Assembly (NCBI RefSeq): GCF_001514305.1
Contig: NZ_KQ949084.1
Location: 62,001-126,000, forward strand
Origin: Streptomyces dysideae
GTDB taxonomy: Bacteria > Actinomycetota > Actinomycetes > Streptomycetales > Streptomycetaceae
DNA: 64,000 nt
Direction: 5' to 3'
The notes beneath the pieces were generated by a model. That model saw only the letters and a program-made list of their open reading frames with translations, was not told the origin of the DNA and made no database searches. Position 1 is the first letter of the stretch, and each line of letters opens with the position of its first letter. The translations under genes were made by a program, and so were the position numbers. This document shows positions 1-7,595 of the stretch, one piece after another.

Positions 1-376
1 CGCCGCCCTCAACGCGGCTACGAGCGACCCCGCGCACTCCACCGAGCTGGCCGTCCTGATCGCCGCCAACCTGGCGGCGACGGTCCTGAGGTTCCTGCTC
101 TTCCGGGCCTGGGTGTTCCCGGACCAGGGAGCGGACGGCCCGTCGACGGTCGTCGCCTCGTACACGCCGGCCACCTCTCCGTCGCCGACCTGCTCCACGC
201 AGCTTCCGCACCCGAAGCTGCCGCAGCGCCCGACCGCGACCCCGTACGCGGCGGCGCCGCAATCCTCGTACACCACCACCCGGTTCCGCGCCGGCGAAGC
301 CGCGGACCGCACCTGGGGGGACGCAACCATGCAGCTGCAGCCGGTGCGCCCGACCGACACCGAGCCGAGGGACTGA
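1..376 (+). CDS. GtrA-like membrane protein, C-terminal part (5' end outside window)
   Basis: Reading frame 2 is open from the window edge and stops at 374-376. The visible 124 residues begin with a hydrophobic helix ending in NLAATVLRFLLFRAWVF, which resembles the last membrane segment of GtrA family proteins (flippase-like partners of polyprenyl-phosphate glycosyltransferases). A Pro/Thr/Ser-rich tail follows, ending about 50 residues before the next gene. The gap to the GT39 gene is only 6 bp, so the two are probably one operon for sugar transfer across the membrane. In other Streptomyces such genes are often GT2-GtrA fusions, but the N-terminal half is not visible here, so that part is inference. 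Confidence 0.7.
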   Translation, partial: AALNAATSDPAHSTELAVLIAANLAATVLRFLLFRAWVFPDQGADGPSTVVASYTPATSPSPTCSTQLPHPKLPQRPTATPYAAAPQSSYTTTRFRAGEAADRTWGDATMQLQPVRPTDTEPRD

Positions 377-382
377 CCCACG

Positions 383-2632
383 ATGACCACGCAGTACGAC
401 GAGACGATCCAGCAGAGGGAGCTCAGCCCCTCCTCGGATCCGGACACCAACAGAACAACCACCGCCGAGCCCGCCACGCCCGCTCCACCCGCTCCCGAGT
501 CCGGTGAGCCCAAGCAGCCCTTCGTACGGCGGCTGTGGCGCGGCCGGCCCGAGGACCCGAGCTGGATCCGCCCGGCCTTCCTGCTGAGCCTGCTGGTGAT
601 CGGCGGCCTCTACACCTGGAACCTCACCGCCTCCGGCTACGCCAACTCCTTCTACTCGGCGGCCGTCCAGGCGGGCAGCCAGTCCTGGAAGGCGTTCTTC
701 TTCGGCTCGCTCGACGCGGCCAACGCCATCACCGTCGACAAGCCCCCGGCCTCGCTGTGGCCGATGTCCCTGTCCGTGCGGCTCTTCGGCCTGAACTCCT
801 TCGCGATCCTGTTCCCGCAGGTGCTGATGGCGGTCGCCACGGCGGGTGTGCTCTACGCCGCCGTCCGCCGCCGGTTCGGTGCTGGGGCCGGCTTCGTCAC
901 CATGGCGGTGTTCGCGCTCACGCCCGTCGCCGCGCTGATGTTCCGCTTCAACAACCCGGACGCGGCCCTCGCACTGCTGATGGCCACCGCCGTCTACTGC
1001 ACGCTGCGCGCGATGGAGAAGGCGCAGACGAAGTGGCTGCTGTGGGCCGGCGCCGCGATCGGCCTCGCCTTCCTGGTCAAGACCCTGCAGGCATTCCTGA
1101 TCCTGCCGGTCCTCGCCCTGGTGTACGTGCTCTTCGCGCCGGCGAGCCTGAAGAAGCGCGTCGGCCAGGTGCTGCTCGCCGGGCTCGCGATGGTCGTCGC
1201 GGGCGGCTGGTGGGTCGCGATCGTCGAACTGTGGCCGGCGTCCTCCCGCCCCTACATCGGCGGTTCGCAGAACAACTCCTTCCTGGAGCTGACCTTCGGC
1301 TACAACGGCCTCGGCCGCATCAACGGCGAGGAGACCGGCAGCGTCGGCGGTGGTGGTGGTGGTGGTGGTGGTGGCGGTGGCGGCGGCAACTGGGGTGAGA
1401 CCGGCTGGGACCGGATGTTCAGCTCCAGCATCGGCGGCCAGATCTCCTGGCTGATCCCGGCCGCGCTGATCCTGCTGGCGGCCGCGATCTGGGCCACCCT
1501 CCCCCACTCTCGGCTGCGCTCGCGCGGGGGGACCCCCATGCTCAAGCGCACCGACACCACCCGCGCGGCGTTCCTCCTCTGGGGCGGCTCGCTGCTGATC
1601 ACAATGGTGATCTTCAGCTTCATGCAGGGCATCTTCCACGAGTACTACACCGTGGCCCTCGCCCCCTACATCGCGCCGCTGATCGGCATGGGCTCGGCCC
1701 TGCTCTGGAGGGAACGCGACAAGGTCTGGGCGTCCCTGACGCTGGCGGCGGCCGTGACGGCCACGGCGGTGTGGGGTTACGTCCTGCTCAACCGCTCCTC
1801 CGACTACCTGCCCTGGCTGAAGTGGCTGGTGCTGGTCGGCGGTCTGGTCGCCGCGCTCGGCCTAGTCTTCGTGGCCAAGCTGGGCCGTCAACTGGCCCTG
1901 GCTGTTGTGGGGTTGAGCTTCGTCACAGCGCTGGCCGGGCCGACGGCGTACACCCTCACCACGCTGAACGAGGGCCACACCGGCTCGATCGTCACGGCCG
2001 GTCCGTCCGTCCAGGGCGCCCGCGGTGGCCCCGGCGGTGGTGGCGGCATGGGCGGCGGCGGCTTCCCCGGCGGTGGCCAGAACCAGCAGGGTCGGCAGAA
2101 CGGCCAGAACGGCAACGGTCAGATGGGCCAGCCCCCGACCGGCGGCATGCCCGGCCAGCAGAACGGCAACGGCACCACCCAGGGCCAGGGCCAGAACCAG
2201 CAGGGCGGCATGCCCGGCGGTGGCATGGGCGCCGACGGTGGCGGTGGCGGCATGGGTGGCCTGATCAACGGCACCACCGTCAGCGACGAGGCCAAGGAGC
2301 TGCTGGCGGCCGACGCCGGCGACTTCACCTGGGCCGCCGCGGCCATCGGTGCCCAGAACGCCGCGAGCTACCAGCTCTCCACCGGCGAACCGGTCATGGC
2401 GATCGGCGGCTTCAACGGGACCGACCCGTCGCCGACGCTGGCGGAGTTCAAGCAGTACGTGGCGGGCGGCAAGATCCACTACTTCATCTCGAGCGGCTCC
2501 GGAGGCGGCGGCATGGGCGGCAGTGACAGCGGTACGTCTGCGCAGATCAGCGAGTGGGTCGAGGCCACCTTCAAGCAGGTGACGGTCGGTTCGTCGACCT
2601 TCTACGACCTGACGCAGGAGGCGAGCGGCTGA
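383..2632 (+). CDS. Membrane glycosyltransferase, GT39/ArnT-like (YkcB-type)
   Basis: A 749-residue protein with a hydrophilic N-terminus (about 60 residues), many membrane helices, and the GT39/PMT_2 signature DKPP near residue 119 together with NNPDA near residue 190. It should move a sugar from a polyprenyl-phosphate carrier to a substrate on the outer face of the membrane. An external loop contains 14 glycines in a row (residues 322-335). A long Gly/Gln/Met/Asn-rich stretch (about residues 548-630) precedes a soluble C-terminal domain like that of YkcA/B proteins. It follows the GtrA-like gene by 6 bp. The acceptor is unknown. About residues 372-386 are encoded by a palindromic repeat described separately. 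Confidence 0.85.
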   Translation: MTTQYDETIQQRELSPSSDPDTNRTTTAEPATPAPPAPESGEPKQPFVRRLWRGRPEDPSWIRPAFLLSLLVIGGLYTWNLTASGYANSFYSAAVQAGSQSWKAFFFGSLDAANAITVDKPPASLWPMSLSVRLFGLNSFAILFPQVLMAVATAGVLYAAVRRRFGAGAGFVTMAVFALTPVAALMFRFNNPDAALALLMATAVYCTLRAMEKAQTKWLLWAGAAIGLAFLVKTLQAFLILPVLALVYVLFAPASLKKRVGQVLLAGLAMVVAGGWWVAIVELWPASSRPYIGGSQNNSFLELTFGYNGLGRINGEETGSVGGGGGGGGGGGGGGNWGETGWDRMFSSSIGGQISWLIPAALILLAAAIWATLPHSRLRSRGGTPMLKRTDTTRAAFLLWGGSLLITMVIFSFMQGIFHEYYTVALAPYIAPLIGMGSALLWRERDKVWASLTLAAAVTATAVWGYVLLNRSSDYLPWLKWLVLVGGLVAALGLVFVAKLGRQLALAVVGLSFVTALAGPTAYTLTTLNEGHTGSIVTAGPSVQGARGGPGGGGGMGGGGFPGGGQNQQGRQNGQNGNGQMGQPPTGGMPGQQNGNGTTQGQGQNQQGGMPGGGMGADGGGGGMGGLINGTTVSDEAKELLAADAGDFTWAAAAIGAQNAASYQLSTGEPVMAIGGFNGTDPSPTLAEFKQYVAGGKIHYFISSGSGGGGMGGSDSGTSAQISEWVEATFKQVTVGSSTFYDLTQEASG
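1346..1387 (+). repeat. GGT/GGC codon microsatellite (14 Gly codons)
   Basis: Fourteen consecutive glycine codons, mostly GGT, inside the GT39 gene. The run of identical triplets is prone to slippage, which would change loop length without shifting the frame. It lies in a predicted extracytoplasmic loop. Confidence 0.9.
1498..1539 (+). repeat. REP-like GC-rich palindrome inside a coding sequence
   Basis: A CCCCCACTCTCGG-CTGCG-CTCGCGCGGGGGG-type palindrome with flanking CCC/GGG, read in frame by the GT39 gene as LPHSRLRSRGGTPM. From memory, this sequence (usually with CTTCGCTCGAG in the centre) recurs between genes of many Streptomyces genomes. Its presence in frame between two membrane helices suggests insertion into the gene. 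A possible degenerate relative lies at about 31984-32003. Confidence 0.6.
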
Positions 2633-2646
2633 CGGTTCTCTCAAGT

Positions 2647-2678
2647 GAAGGGGCGGTGACCACGGTCGCCGCCCCTTC
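2647..2678 (+). terminator. Probable intrinsic terminator after the GT39 gene
   Basis: GAAGGGGCGGTGAC at 2647-2660 pairs with GTCGCCGCCCCTTC at 2665-2678 with one G-T pair and a 4-base loop. It starts 15 bp after the GT39 stop codon. Confidence 0.7.
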
Positions 2679-2690
2679 TCCTCATCTCAA

Positions 2691-2727
2691 TTGTACGGTG
2701 TATGGGAACTGTTCTACGGTGTATGGC
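2691..2727 (+). promoter_or_regulatory. Candidate promoter/operator with 21-bp-phased direct repeats; leaderless start
   Basis: TTGTAC (2691-2696) and TACGGT (2715-2720) are spaced 18 bp and fit -35/-10 boxes. The 12-mer TACGGTGTATGG occurs twice, at 2694-2705 and 2715-2726, exactly 21 bp (two helical turns) apart, so a repressor could bind both on one face. The ATG at 2728 is 7 bp after the -10 box with no ribosome-binding site, which predicts a leaderless mRNA. The TetR gene downstream is the natural candidate repressor (inference). Confidence 0.6.
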
Positions 2728-4230
2728 ATGACGACATCCTCCCAGGAACAAGCCCGGGCCACCCACACCCAGGGCCACCCGCAGCGCTGGCTGATCCTCG
2801 GTGTCATCTGTCTCGCCCAGCTCACCGTGCTGCTCGACAACACCGTCCTGAACGTGGCCATCCCCTCGCTCACCCGCGAACTGGGCGCGGCCACCTCGGA
2901 CATCCAGTGGATGATCAACGCGTACTCGCTCGTGCAGTCCGGCCTGCTGCTCACCGCGGGCAGCGCCGCCGACCGCTACGGCCGTAAGAAGATGCTGATA
3001 ACGGGCCTGGCCCTGTTCGGCGTTGGCTCCCTGGCCGCCGGACTCGCCGACAGCACCACCCAGTTGATCGCCGCGCGGGCCGGCATGGGTGTCGGTGGCG
3101 CGCTGCTGATGACCACCACGCTCGCCGTGGCGATGCAGATCTTCGCGCCCGAGGAGCAGCCCAAGGCCATCGGTATCTGGGCCGCGGTCAACGCGCTCGG
3201 CTTCGCGACCGGTCCGCTGATCGGCGGCTTCATGCTCAACCACTTCTGGTGGGGCGCGATCTTCCTGATCAACCTGCCGGTCGCCGCACTCGGCCTGGTG
3301 GCGGTCGTGTCCCTGGTCCCCGAGTCCAAGAACCCGCAGGGAGACCGCCCGGACCTGCTGGGCGCCGTACTCTCCACGATCGGTATGGGTTCGCTGGTCT
3401 ACGCGATCATCTCCGGCCCCGAGCACGGCTGGACGTCGGGCCGGGTGCCGGCCACAGCGGGCGTCGCGGTGCTGGTCCTGGCCCTGTTCGCGTGGTGGGA
3501 GAGCCGTATCCCGTACCCCATGCTCGATCTGCACTTCTTCCGCGACCGGCGGTTCACGGGCGCGGTCGCGGGTGCGGTGCTGATCGCCTTCGGCATGGGC
3601 GGGTCGCTGTTCCTGCTCACGCAGCATCTGCAGTTCGTGCTCGGATACGGGCCGCTGGAGGCGGGCCTGCGGACCGCGCCGCTGGCGCTGGCCATCATCG
3701 CCCTCAACTTCTCGGGGCTGTCCGCGAAGTGGGCGGCGAAGACGGGGGCGCCGGTGGCCATCGCGCTGGCGATGGTGCTGATGTCGGCGGGGCTGGTGTC
3801 CATCGCGTCGCTTGCGTCTGGTGGTTATGCCGGGACGCTGGTCGGTCTTGTCCTGATCGGGGTGGGGGCCGCGCTGGCCAACCCGGTTATGGCGCACGCC
3901 ATCATGAGTGCGATTCCGCCGGCCAAGGCGGGCGTGGGCGCGGGCATCAACGGGACGTTGGGGGAGTTCGGGAACGGGTTGGGGGTCGCGGTGTTGGGGG
4001 CGGTGCTCAACTCGCGGTTCGCGGCGGCGGTTTCTGTGGGGGCGGCCTCTTTGCCGGCGGCGTTGGCTTCCGCGGCTTCGGGGGAGGAGAGGGCGCGGAT
4101 CTTGGATGGGTTTGCGTCGGGTCTTGAGAGCAGTCAGTTGGTGGGGGCGGGGGCTGTGCTGCTGGGTGGGATGGTGGCGGCTGCGTTGTTGCGGCTCGCT
4201 GAGCGGGCAGACTCCGAGGTGGTTGCCTAA
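2728..4230 (+). CDS. MFS drug efflux transporter, DHA2 (EmrB/QacA) family
   Basis: A 500-residue, 14-helix type transporter. The first helix has LDNTVLNVAIPSL, typical of DHA2 proton antiporters, and loop 2-3 has the motif A form DRYGRKK. The start at 2728 is preferred over upstream in-frame codons because homologues begin just before the GHPQRWLIL segment and because it sits directly after the predicted -10 box. A TetR-family gene follows on the same strand after about 145 bp, the usual layout of a regulated drug pump. The substrate cannot be read from sequence. Codon choice becomes GGG/TTG-rich in the last 400 bp. Confidence 0.88.
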   Translation: MTTSSQEQARATHTQGHPQRWLILGVICLAQLTVLLDNTVLNVAIPSLTRELGAATSDIQWMINAYSLVQSGLLLTAGSAADRYGRKKMLITGLALFGVGSLAAGLADSTTQLIAARAGMGVGGALLMTTTLAVAMQIFAPEEQPKAIGIWAAVNALGFATGPLIGGFMLNHFWWGAIFLINLPVAALGLVAVVSLVPESKNPQGDRPDLLGAVLSTIGMGSLVYAIISGPEHGWTSGRVPATAGVAVLVLALFAWWESRIPYPMLDLHFFRDRRFTGAVAGAVLIAFGMGGSLFLLTQHLQFVLGYGPLEAGLRTAPLALAIIALNFSGLSAKWAAKTGAPVAIALAMVLMSAGLVSIASLASGGYAGTLVGLVLIGVGAALANPVMAHAIMSAIPPAKAGVGAGINGTLGEFGNGLGVAVLGAVLNSRFAAAVSVGAASLPAALASAASGEERARILDGFASGLESSQLVGAGAVLLGGMVAAALLRLAERADSEVVA

Positions 4231-4279
4231 GAGCTCGGGTGATGCGGGGGGTTGGCGGCTGCGGGTCGTGTGGGGTTGA

Positions 4280-4336
4280 TCGCGCCCACGCGGCGGAGCC
4301 GCACAGTGATACAGCCCCGCCCCCTTAAGGGCGCTT
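4280..4336. repeat. Intergenic Streptomyces repeat, copy 1
   Basis: TCGCGCCC-ACGCGGCGGAGCCGC-(8 nt)-CAGCCCCGC-(8 nt)-GGGCGCTT. It closely matches 33221-33278 in this window; both copies lie just downstream of a gene. From memory this sequence is common downstream of Streptomyces genes. It contains inverted repeats (GCGGC/GCCGC and outer GCGCCC/GGGCGC) and may act as a transcript end. Confidence 0.7.
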
Positions 4337-4374
4337 AGCATGACCGGCGTTCTATTTGTCTAGGAAGGTGCGCC

Positions 4375-5130
4375 ATGGTGAAGGCAGGCCAGCGGGTCAG
4401 TGTCTGGCTGGAGGCCAAGGCGCGGCGGGGTGGGCGTGGGGGTGGGCAGCCGTCGGGGCTGGACCGTGACCGGATCACCGAAGTGACCGTGCGGCTGCTG
4501 GACGCCGAGGGGCTGGCCAAGTTCTCCATGCGGCGGCTGGCCGGTGAGCTGAACGTGACCGCGATGTCCGTCTACTGGTACGTCGACACCAAGGACGACC
4601 TGCTCGAACTCGCCCTCGACGCCGCCTTCGGCGAGCTGAGCCTGCCCGACCAGGAGAGCGACGAGGACTGGCGCGACCAGCTGCGCACGCTGGCCCACGA
4701 GTACCGCGGCCTGCTGGTCCGGCACCCCTGGGTCTCCCCGCTCGCCGGTACCTTCCTCAACCTCGGCCCGAACTACCTCGCCTTCTCCCGGGTCGTGCAG
4801 CAGGTCATCCGCAAGACCGGGCTGCCCGTGCACCGCCTGACCAGCGCGATCTCCGCCGTCTTCCAGTTCGTCTACGGCTACGGCACCATCGAGGGCCACT
4901 TCATCGCGCGGTGCGCCCAGGCCGGCATGACCCAGGACGAGTACTTCCGGCACGCCATGAGCGCGGTGACCCAGGCGCCGGACGCCGCCGAGGTCCTCAA
5001 GGAGTCCGAGGAGATCATGGCGGCCCGGGGCGGCGACACGGTGGAGGAGATGATGGAACGGGACTTCACCTTCGCCCTGGACCTGCTGGTGGCGGGCATC
5101 GAGGCGATGGTGGGGGAAGCCGCCGACTAG
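4375..5130 (+). CDS. TetR/AcrR family transcriptional regulator
   Basis: A 251-residue repressor-type protein. After about 35 residues the HTH region runs through LAKFSMRRLAGELNVTAMSVYWYVDTKD in separate stretches, the classic TetR recognition helix with a Y-WYV turn, and the C-terminal domain resembles the TetR_C_1 ligand-binding type. The start has AGGAAGG 8 bp upstream. It follows the DHA2 efflux gene and probably controls it through the direct repeats at 2694-2726 (inference). Its TAG stop codon overlaps the outer end of a 169-bp palindromic element, so the last residues may have been set by the insertion. Confidence 0.9.
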   Translation: MVKAGQRVSVWLEAKARRGGRGGGQPSGLDRDRITEVTVRLLDAEGLAKFSMRRLAGELNVTAMSVYWYVDTKDDLLELALDAAFGELSLPDQESDEDWRDQLRTLAHEYRGLLVRHPWVSPLAGTFLNLGPNYLAFSRVVQQVIRKTGLPVHRLTSAISAVFQFVYGYGTIEGHFIARCAQAGMTQDEYFRHAMSAVTQAPDAAEVLKESEEIMAARGGDTVEEMMERDFTFALDLLVAGIEAMVGEAAD

Positions 5131-5295
5131 TGCCCCAACAGGCAACGTTCGCCCCGTCGCGACGCCCGGCACGCCCTCTCGCCGCACCGGCCGAAAGCCC
5201 AAGTACATCCAGTACGAGGACTTCCGGCCGGCACGCCGAGAGCACGCACCGGACGCCGCTCCTTGACGGGCAAACGTTGCCTGCCGGGGCACTAG
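5127..5295. mobile_element. 169-bp palindromic MITE-like element
   Basis: The ends are CTAGTGCCCC (5127-5136) and GGGGCACTAG (5286-5295). The first 22 bases from 5129 match the inverse of the last 22 with two mismatches (core CAGGCAACGTT), and the arms keep pairing imperfectly all the way to the centre near 5210, where GTAC repeats face each other. It contains no ORF. It fills the whole gap between two convergent genes and contributes the TetR stop; CTAG occurs again at 5296-5299, possibly a target duplication. I read it as a non-autonomous element with TA/CTAG target preference; the parent transposase is not known to me. Confidence 0.7.
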
Positions 5296-6084
5296 CTAGG
5301 CGGGACCGGCGCCCGCGCCCGTGTCCGCCCGCCGGATCGCCGCCACCGTCGGCACCGGCTCGTGGGTGAGGAAGTCCAGCACCAGCGCGTTGACCAGCGC
5401 GGGCTTCTCCTGGGTGAGGAAGTGCGAGGTGCCGGGGACGACGGCCAGCTCGGCGTTGGGCAGCGCGTCGTACATCTCCACCACGTGCCCCATGGTCACC
5501 AGGTCGTCGTCGGAGAACATCACCAGCGAGCGCGCGGTCACCGCGGCCAGGTCGGAGGCCTTCAGGTTGGGTTCCCGCGCGGCCATCTCGCCGATCTTCG
5601 TGGCGACGACCTTGAAGTGGTCGAGGCCGTCCGGCGACACCTCGGCGTAGGCCGGGCCGAGGAACTCGGCGATCGCGTCGACGTCCCACTCCGCGTCCGG
5701 CGCCGCCTCGCCCTCCTTGCTGAACCCGCCGCTGATCATCACCAGCCGCTTCACCAGCTCGGGCCGTTGCATCGCCACCAGCATCGCCACGAACGCCCCG
5801 TCGCTGTGCCCGACCAGGTCGGCGGGCTCGCGGACGACCGTCTCCAGGAAGGCGATCGTGTCGTCGGCCATGAGCTGGTACGTGATCGGGCCGGGCACGT
5901 CCGGGGTGTGGCCGTGCCCCCGGCGCTCGGGTGTGTAGACGTGGAAGTGCTCGGCGAGGGGCCCGAGGTTCGGCTCGAAGAACCGGGCGTCCACCAGCCC
6001 GCCGTGCATCAGGACCAGCGCCTCGCCCTCGCCGTACTCGTCGTACCAGGTCTTCACGTCGCCGAGCTGTACGTACGTACCCAT
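5296..6084 (-). CDS. Alpha/beta hydrolase
   Basis: A 262-residue alpha/beta-hydrolase fold protein. The oxyanion-type HGGLVDARFF comes early, the nucleophile elbow is LVGHSDGAF (Ser in GHSDG), an acid lies in MFSDDDLVT, and the catalytic His is in PGTSHFLT. All triad residues are therefore present. It is the last gene of a leftward run (MarR, MFS, YceI, PPOX, hydrolase), 61 bp after the PPOX gene. Its stop lies one base beyond the palindromic element at 5127-5295. The substrate is unknown; a small ester, lactone or haloalkane is possible. Confidence 0.85.
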   Translation of the reverse strand: MGTYVQLGDVKTWYDEYGEGEALVLMHGGLVDARFFEPNLGPLAEHFHVYTPERRGHGHTPDVPGPITYQLMADDTIAFLETVVREPADLVGHSDGAFVAMLVAMQRPELVKRLVMISGGFSKEGEAAPDAEWDVDAIAEFLGPAYAEVSPDGLDHFKVVATKIGEMAAREPNLKASDLAAVTARSLVMFSDDDLVTMGHVVEMYDALPNAELAVVPGTSHFLTQEKPALVNALVLDFLTHEPVPTVAAIRRADTGAGAGPA

Positions 6085-6145
6085 GTGCGCGCTCCTTATG
6101 ACTTCACCAGCGTCTCAGGAGGTCAGACCCCCCGCCCCGGCGAAA

Positions 6146-6619
6146 CTAATCGCCCTGCGGAGCCAGCCGCGCCGGGAAACCGCCGGTGGCCACCGGCCCC
6201 CACCGCTCCGGCGTGACCCGGATGATCGACTTGCCCTGCTTGACCATGGCCTCCCGGTACTCGTCCCAGTCCGGGTGCTCGCCGGCGATGTTCCGGTAGT
6301 ACTCCACGAGCGGCTCGACCGAGTCGGGCGTGTCGACGACCTCGGCGGTGCCGTCGATCTGCACCCAGGGCCCGTTCCAGTCGTCGCTCAGTACGATCAG
6401 GCTGACCCGCGGGTCCCGCTTGGCGTTGCGGGTCTTGGCGCGGTCGGGGTAGGTGGAGACGACGATCCGCCCCGAGTCGTCGACCCCGCAGGTCAGCGGC
6501 GACCCCTGCGGGCTGCCGTCGGCCCGGCGGGTGAGCAGGATGGCGCGGTGCCGGGGGCGTACGAAGTCCAGCAGCTCGTCGAGGGAGACGCGGGTGTTGG
6601 TCGCGATGTTCGGTGCCAT
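6146..6619 (-). CDS. PPOX-class F420/flavin-dependent oxidoreductase
   Basis: A 157-residue split-barrel protein. Features of the actinobacterial F420-binding PPOX group are PRHRAILLTRRADGSPQ at the N-terminus, STYPDRAKTRNAKRDPRV in the middle, and a C-terminal INP-like TPERWG segment. Such enzymes use F420 (sometimes FMN or heme ligands) to reduce unsaturated or aromatic compounds. It starts 9 bp after the YceI-like gene and is surely co-transcribed with it. The true substrate cannot be inferred. Confidence 0.85.
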   Translation of the reverse strand: MAPNIATNTRVSLDELLDFVRPRHRAILLTRRADGSPQGSPLTCGVDDSGRIVVSTYPDRAKTRNAKRDPRVSLIVLSDDWNGPWVQIDGTAEVVDTPDSVEPLVEYYRNIAGEHPDWDEYREAMVKQGKSIIRVTPERWGPVATGGFPARLAPQGD

Positions 6620-6628
6620 GCCGTCAGC

Positions 6629-7504
6629 CTAGGGGCAGCCGGCCCCGGCGAGGCTGACCCTGCCGTGCGTACCCTCGTGCCCCTGAACCTGTGGCAGCGA
6701 CTCCCCTTGCACCGCCTGGATGTCCAGCTCCACCCTGAGCGTCGTACCGATGGCCGCGATGCCCGCCTGCACGACCTGGTTGTAGTTCATCGCGAAGTCG
6801 TCCCGGTGCAGTTCCGTCGTCGCCCGGACCGCCGCCCGCGTCCCGCCCCAGGGATCGGCCCCCGTACCGAGATAGGCCAGGTCCAGGTCCACCGGCCGTA
6901 CGACGCCGTGCATGCCCAGCTCGCCGTGCACCGTCCAGCGATCGGAACCGGCGGCCGCCGTCAGGCCTGTCGAGCGGTAGGTGATCTCGGGGTATTTCCC
7001 GACGTCCAGGAAGTCGGCGGACTTCAGGTGCCCGTCCCGCATGCCGTTGCCGGTGTCGATGGAGGCGGCCCGGATGACCGCCTCCACCCGGGACTCGGCG
7101 ACATCGTCCGGCGCGATCTCGACCGAGGCCGTGAAGTCGGTGAAACGGCCGTGCACGCTCGAGATGCCCAGGTGCTGGGCCACCGCACCCACCGTGGAGT
7201 GCGCCGGGTCGACGCTCCACGGCCCGGGCGGCGGCAGCTCCGTGCCGCCCTGCCGGGCCGGCGTCACCGTCCCCGCCTCGGCCCGGCCGCTCGCGGTGAC
7301 GATCGCGGTGGCGGCGGGCGCGTACCCGACGGCGGTGACGATGACGGTGTACGCCCCGGGAGCCAGCGGTGTCGTGTCCCGTACCGCCCCCTCTCCGTCG
7401 GCCTCGGCCCGCAGCACCTGCGTGCCGGTCATGTCCGTCACCGTGACGACCGCGTGCGACACGGCCCATCCGTCCCGGGTACGGATCCTCGCGGTCAGTC
7501 CCAT
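6629..7504 (-). CDS. YceI family protein with N-terminal carboxypeptidase-regulatory-like domain
   Basis: A 291-residue protein in two parts. Residues 1-80 form a small beta-sandwich like the carboxypeptidase regulatory domain (GAYTVIVTAVGYAP is typical). Residues 95-290 are a YceI lipocalin-like barrel, starting with WSVDPAHSTVGAVAQHL and containing VHGRFTDF and a late FAMNYN. YceI proteins bind long isoprenoid or fatty chains. There is no signal peptide, so it looks cytoplasmic. The same accessory domain occurs three times on the neighbouring transporter, suggesting a shared partner or a duplication inside the operon. Confidence 0.85.
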   Translation of the reverse strand: MGLTARIRTRDGWAVSHAVVTVTDMTGTQVLRAEADGEGAVRDTTPLAPGAYTVIVTAVGYAPAATAIVTASGRAEAGTVTPARQGGTELPPPGPWSVDPAHSTVGAVAQHLGISSVHGRFTDFTASVEIAPDDVAESRVEAVIRAASIDTGNGMRDGHLKSADFLDVGKYPEITYRSTGLTAAAGSDRWTVHGELGMHGVVRPVDLDLAYLGTGADPWGGTRAAVRATTELHRDDFAMNYNQVVQAGIAAIGTTLRVELDIQAVQGESLPQVQGHEGTHGRVSLAGAGCP

Positions 7505-7595
7505 CTCACGTAACTCCTCAGCCTCAAAGAAACCGGCCCGCGGCGCCCGCGCACCTCCGCTCAGAGCGCGCCGCCCGCCACGGGCCGGGGTTCAG

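Noticed and set aside
1346-1387. Tandem repeat as a possible CRISPR or satellite
   Set aside because: It is a codon run inside an open gene; no repeat-spacer structure is seen anywhere in the window.
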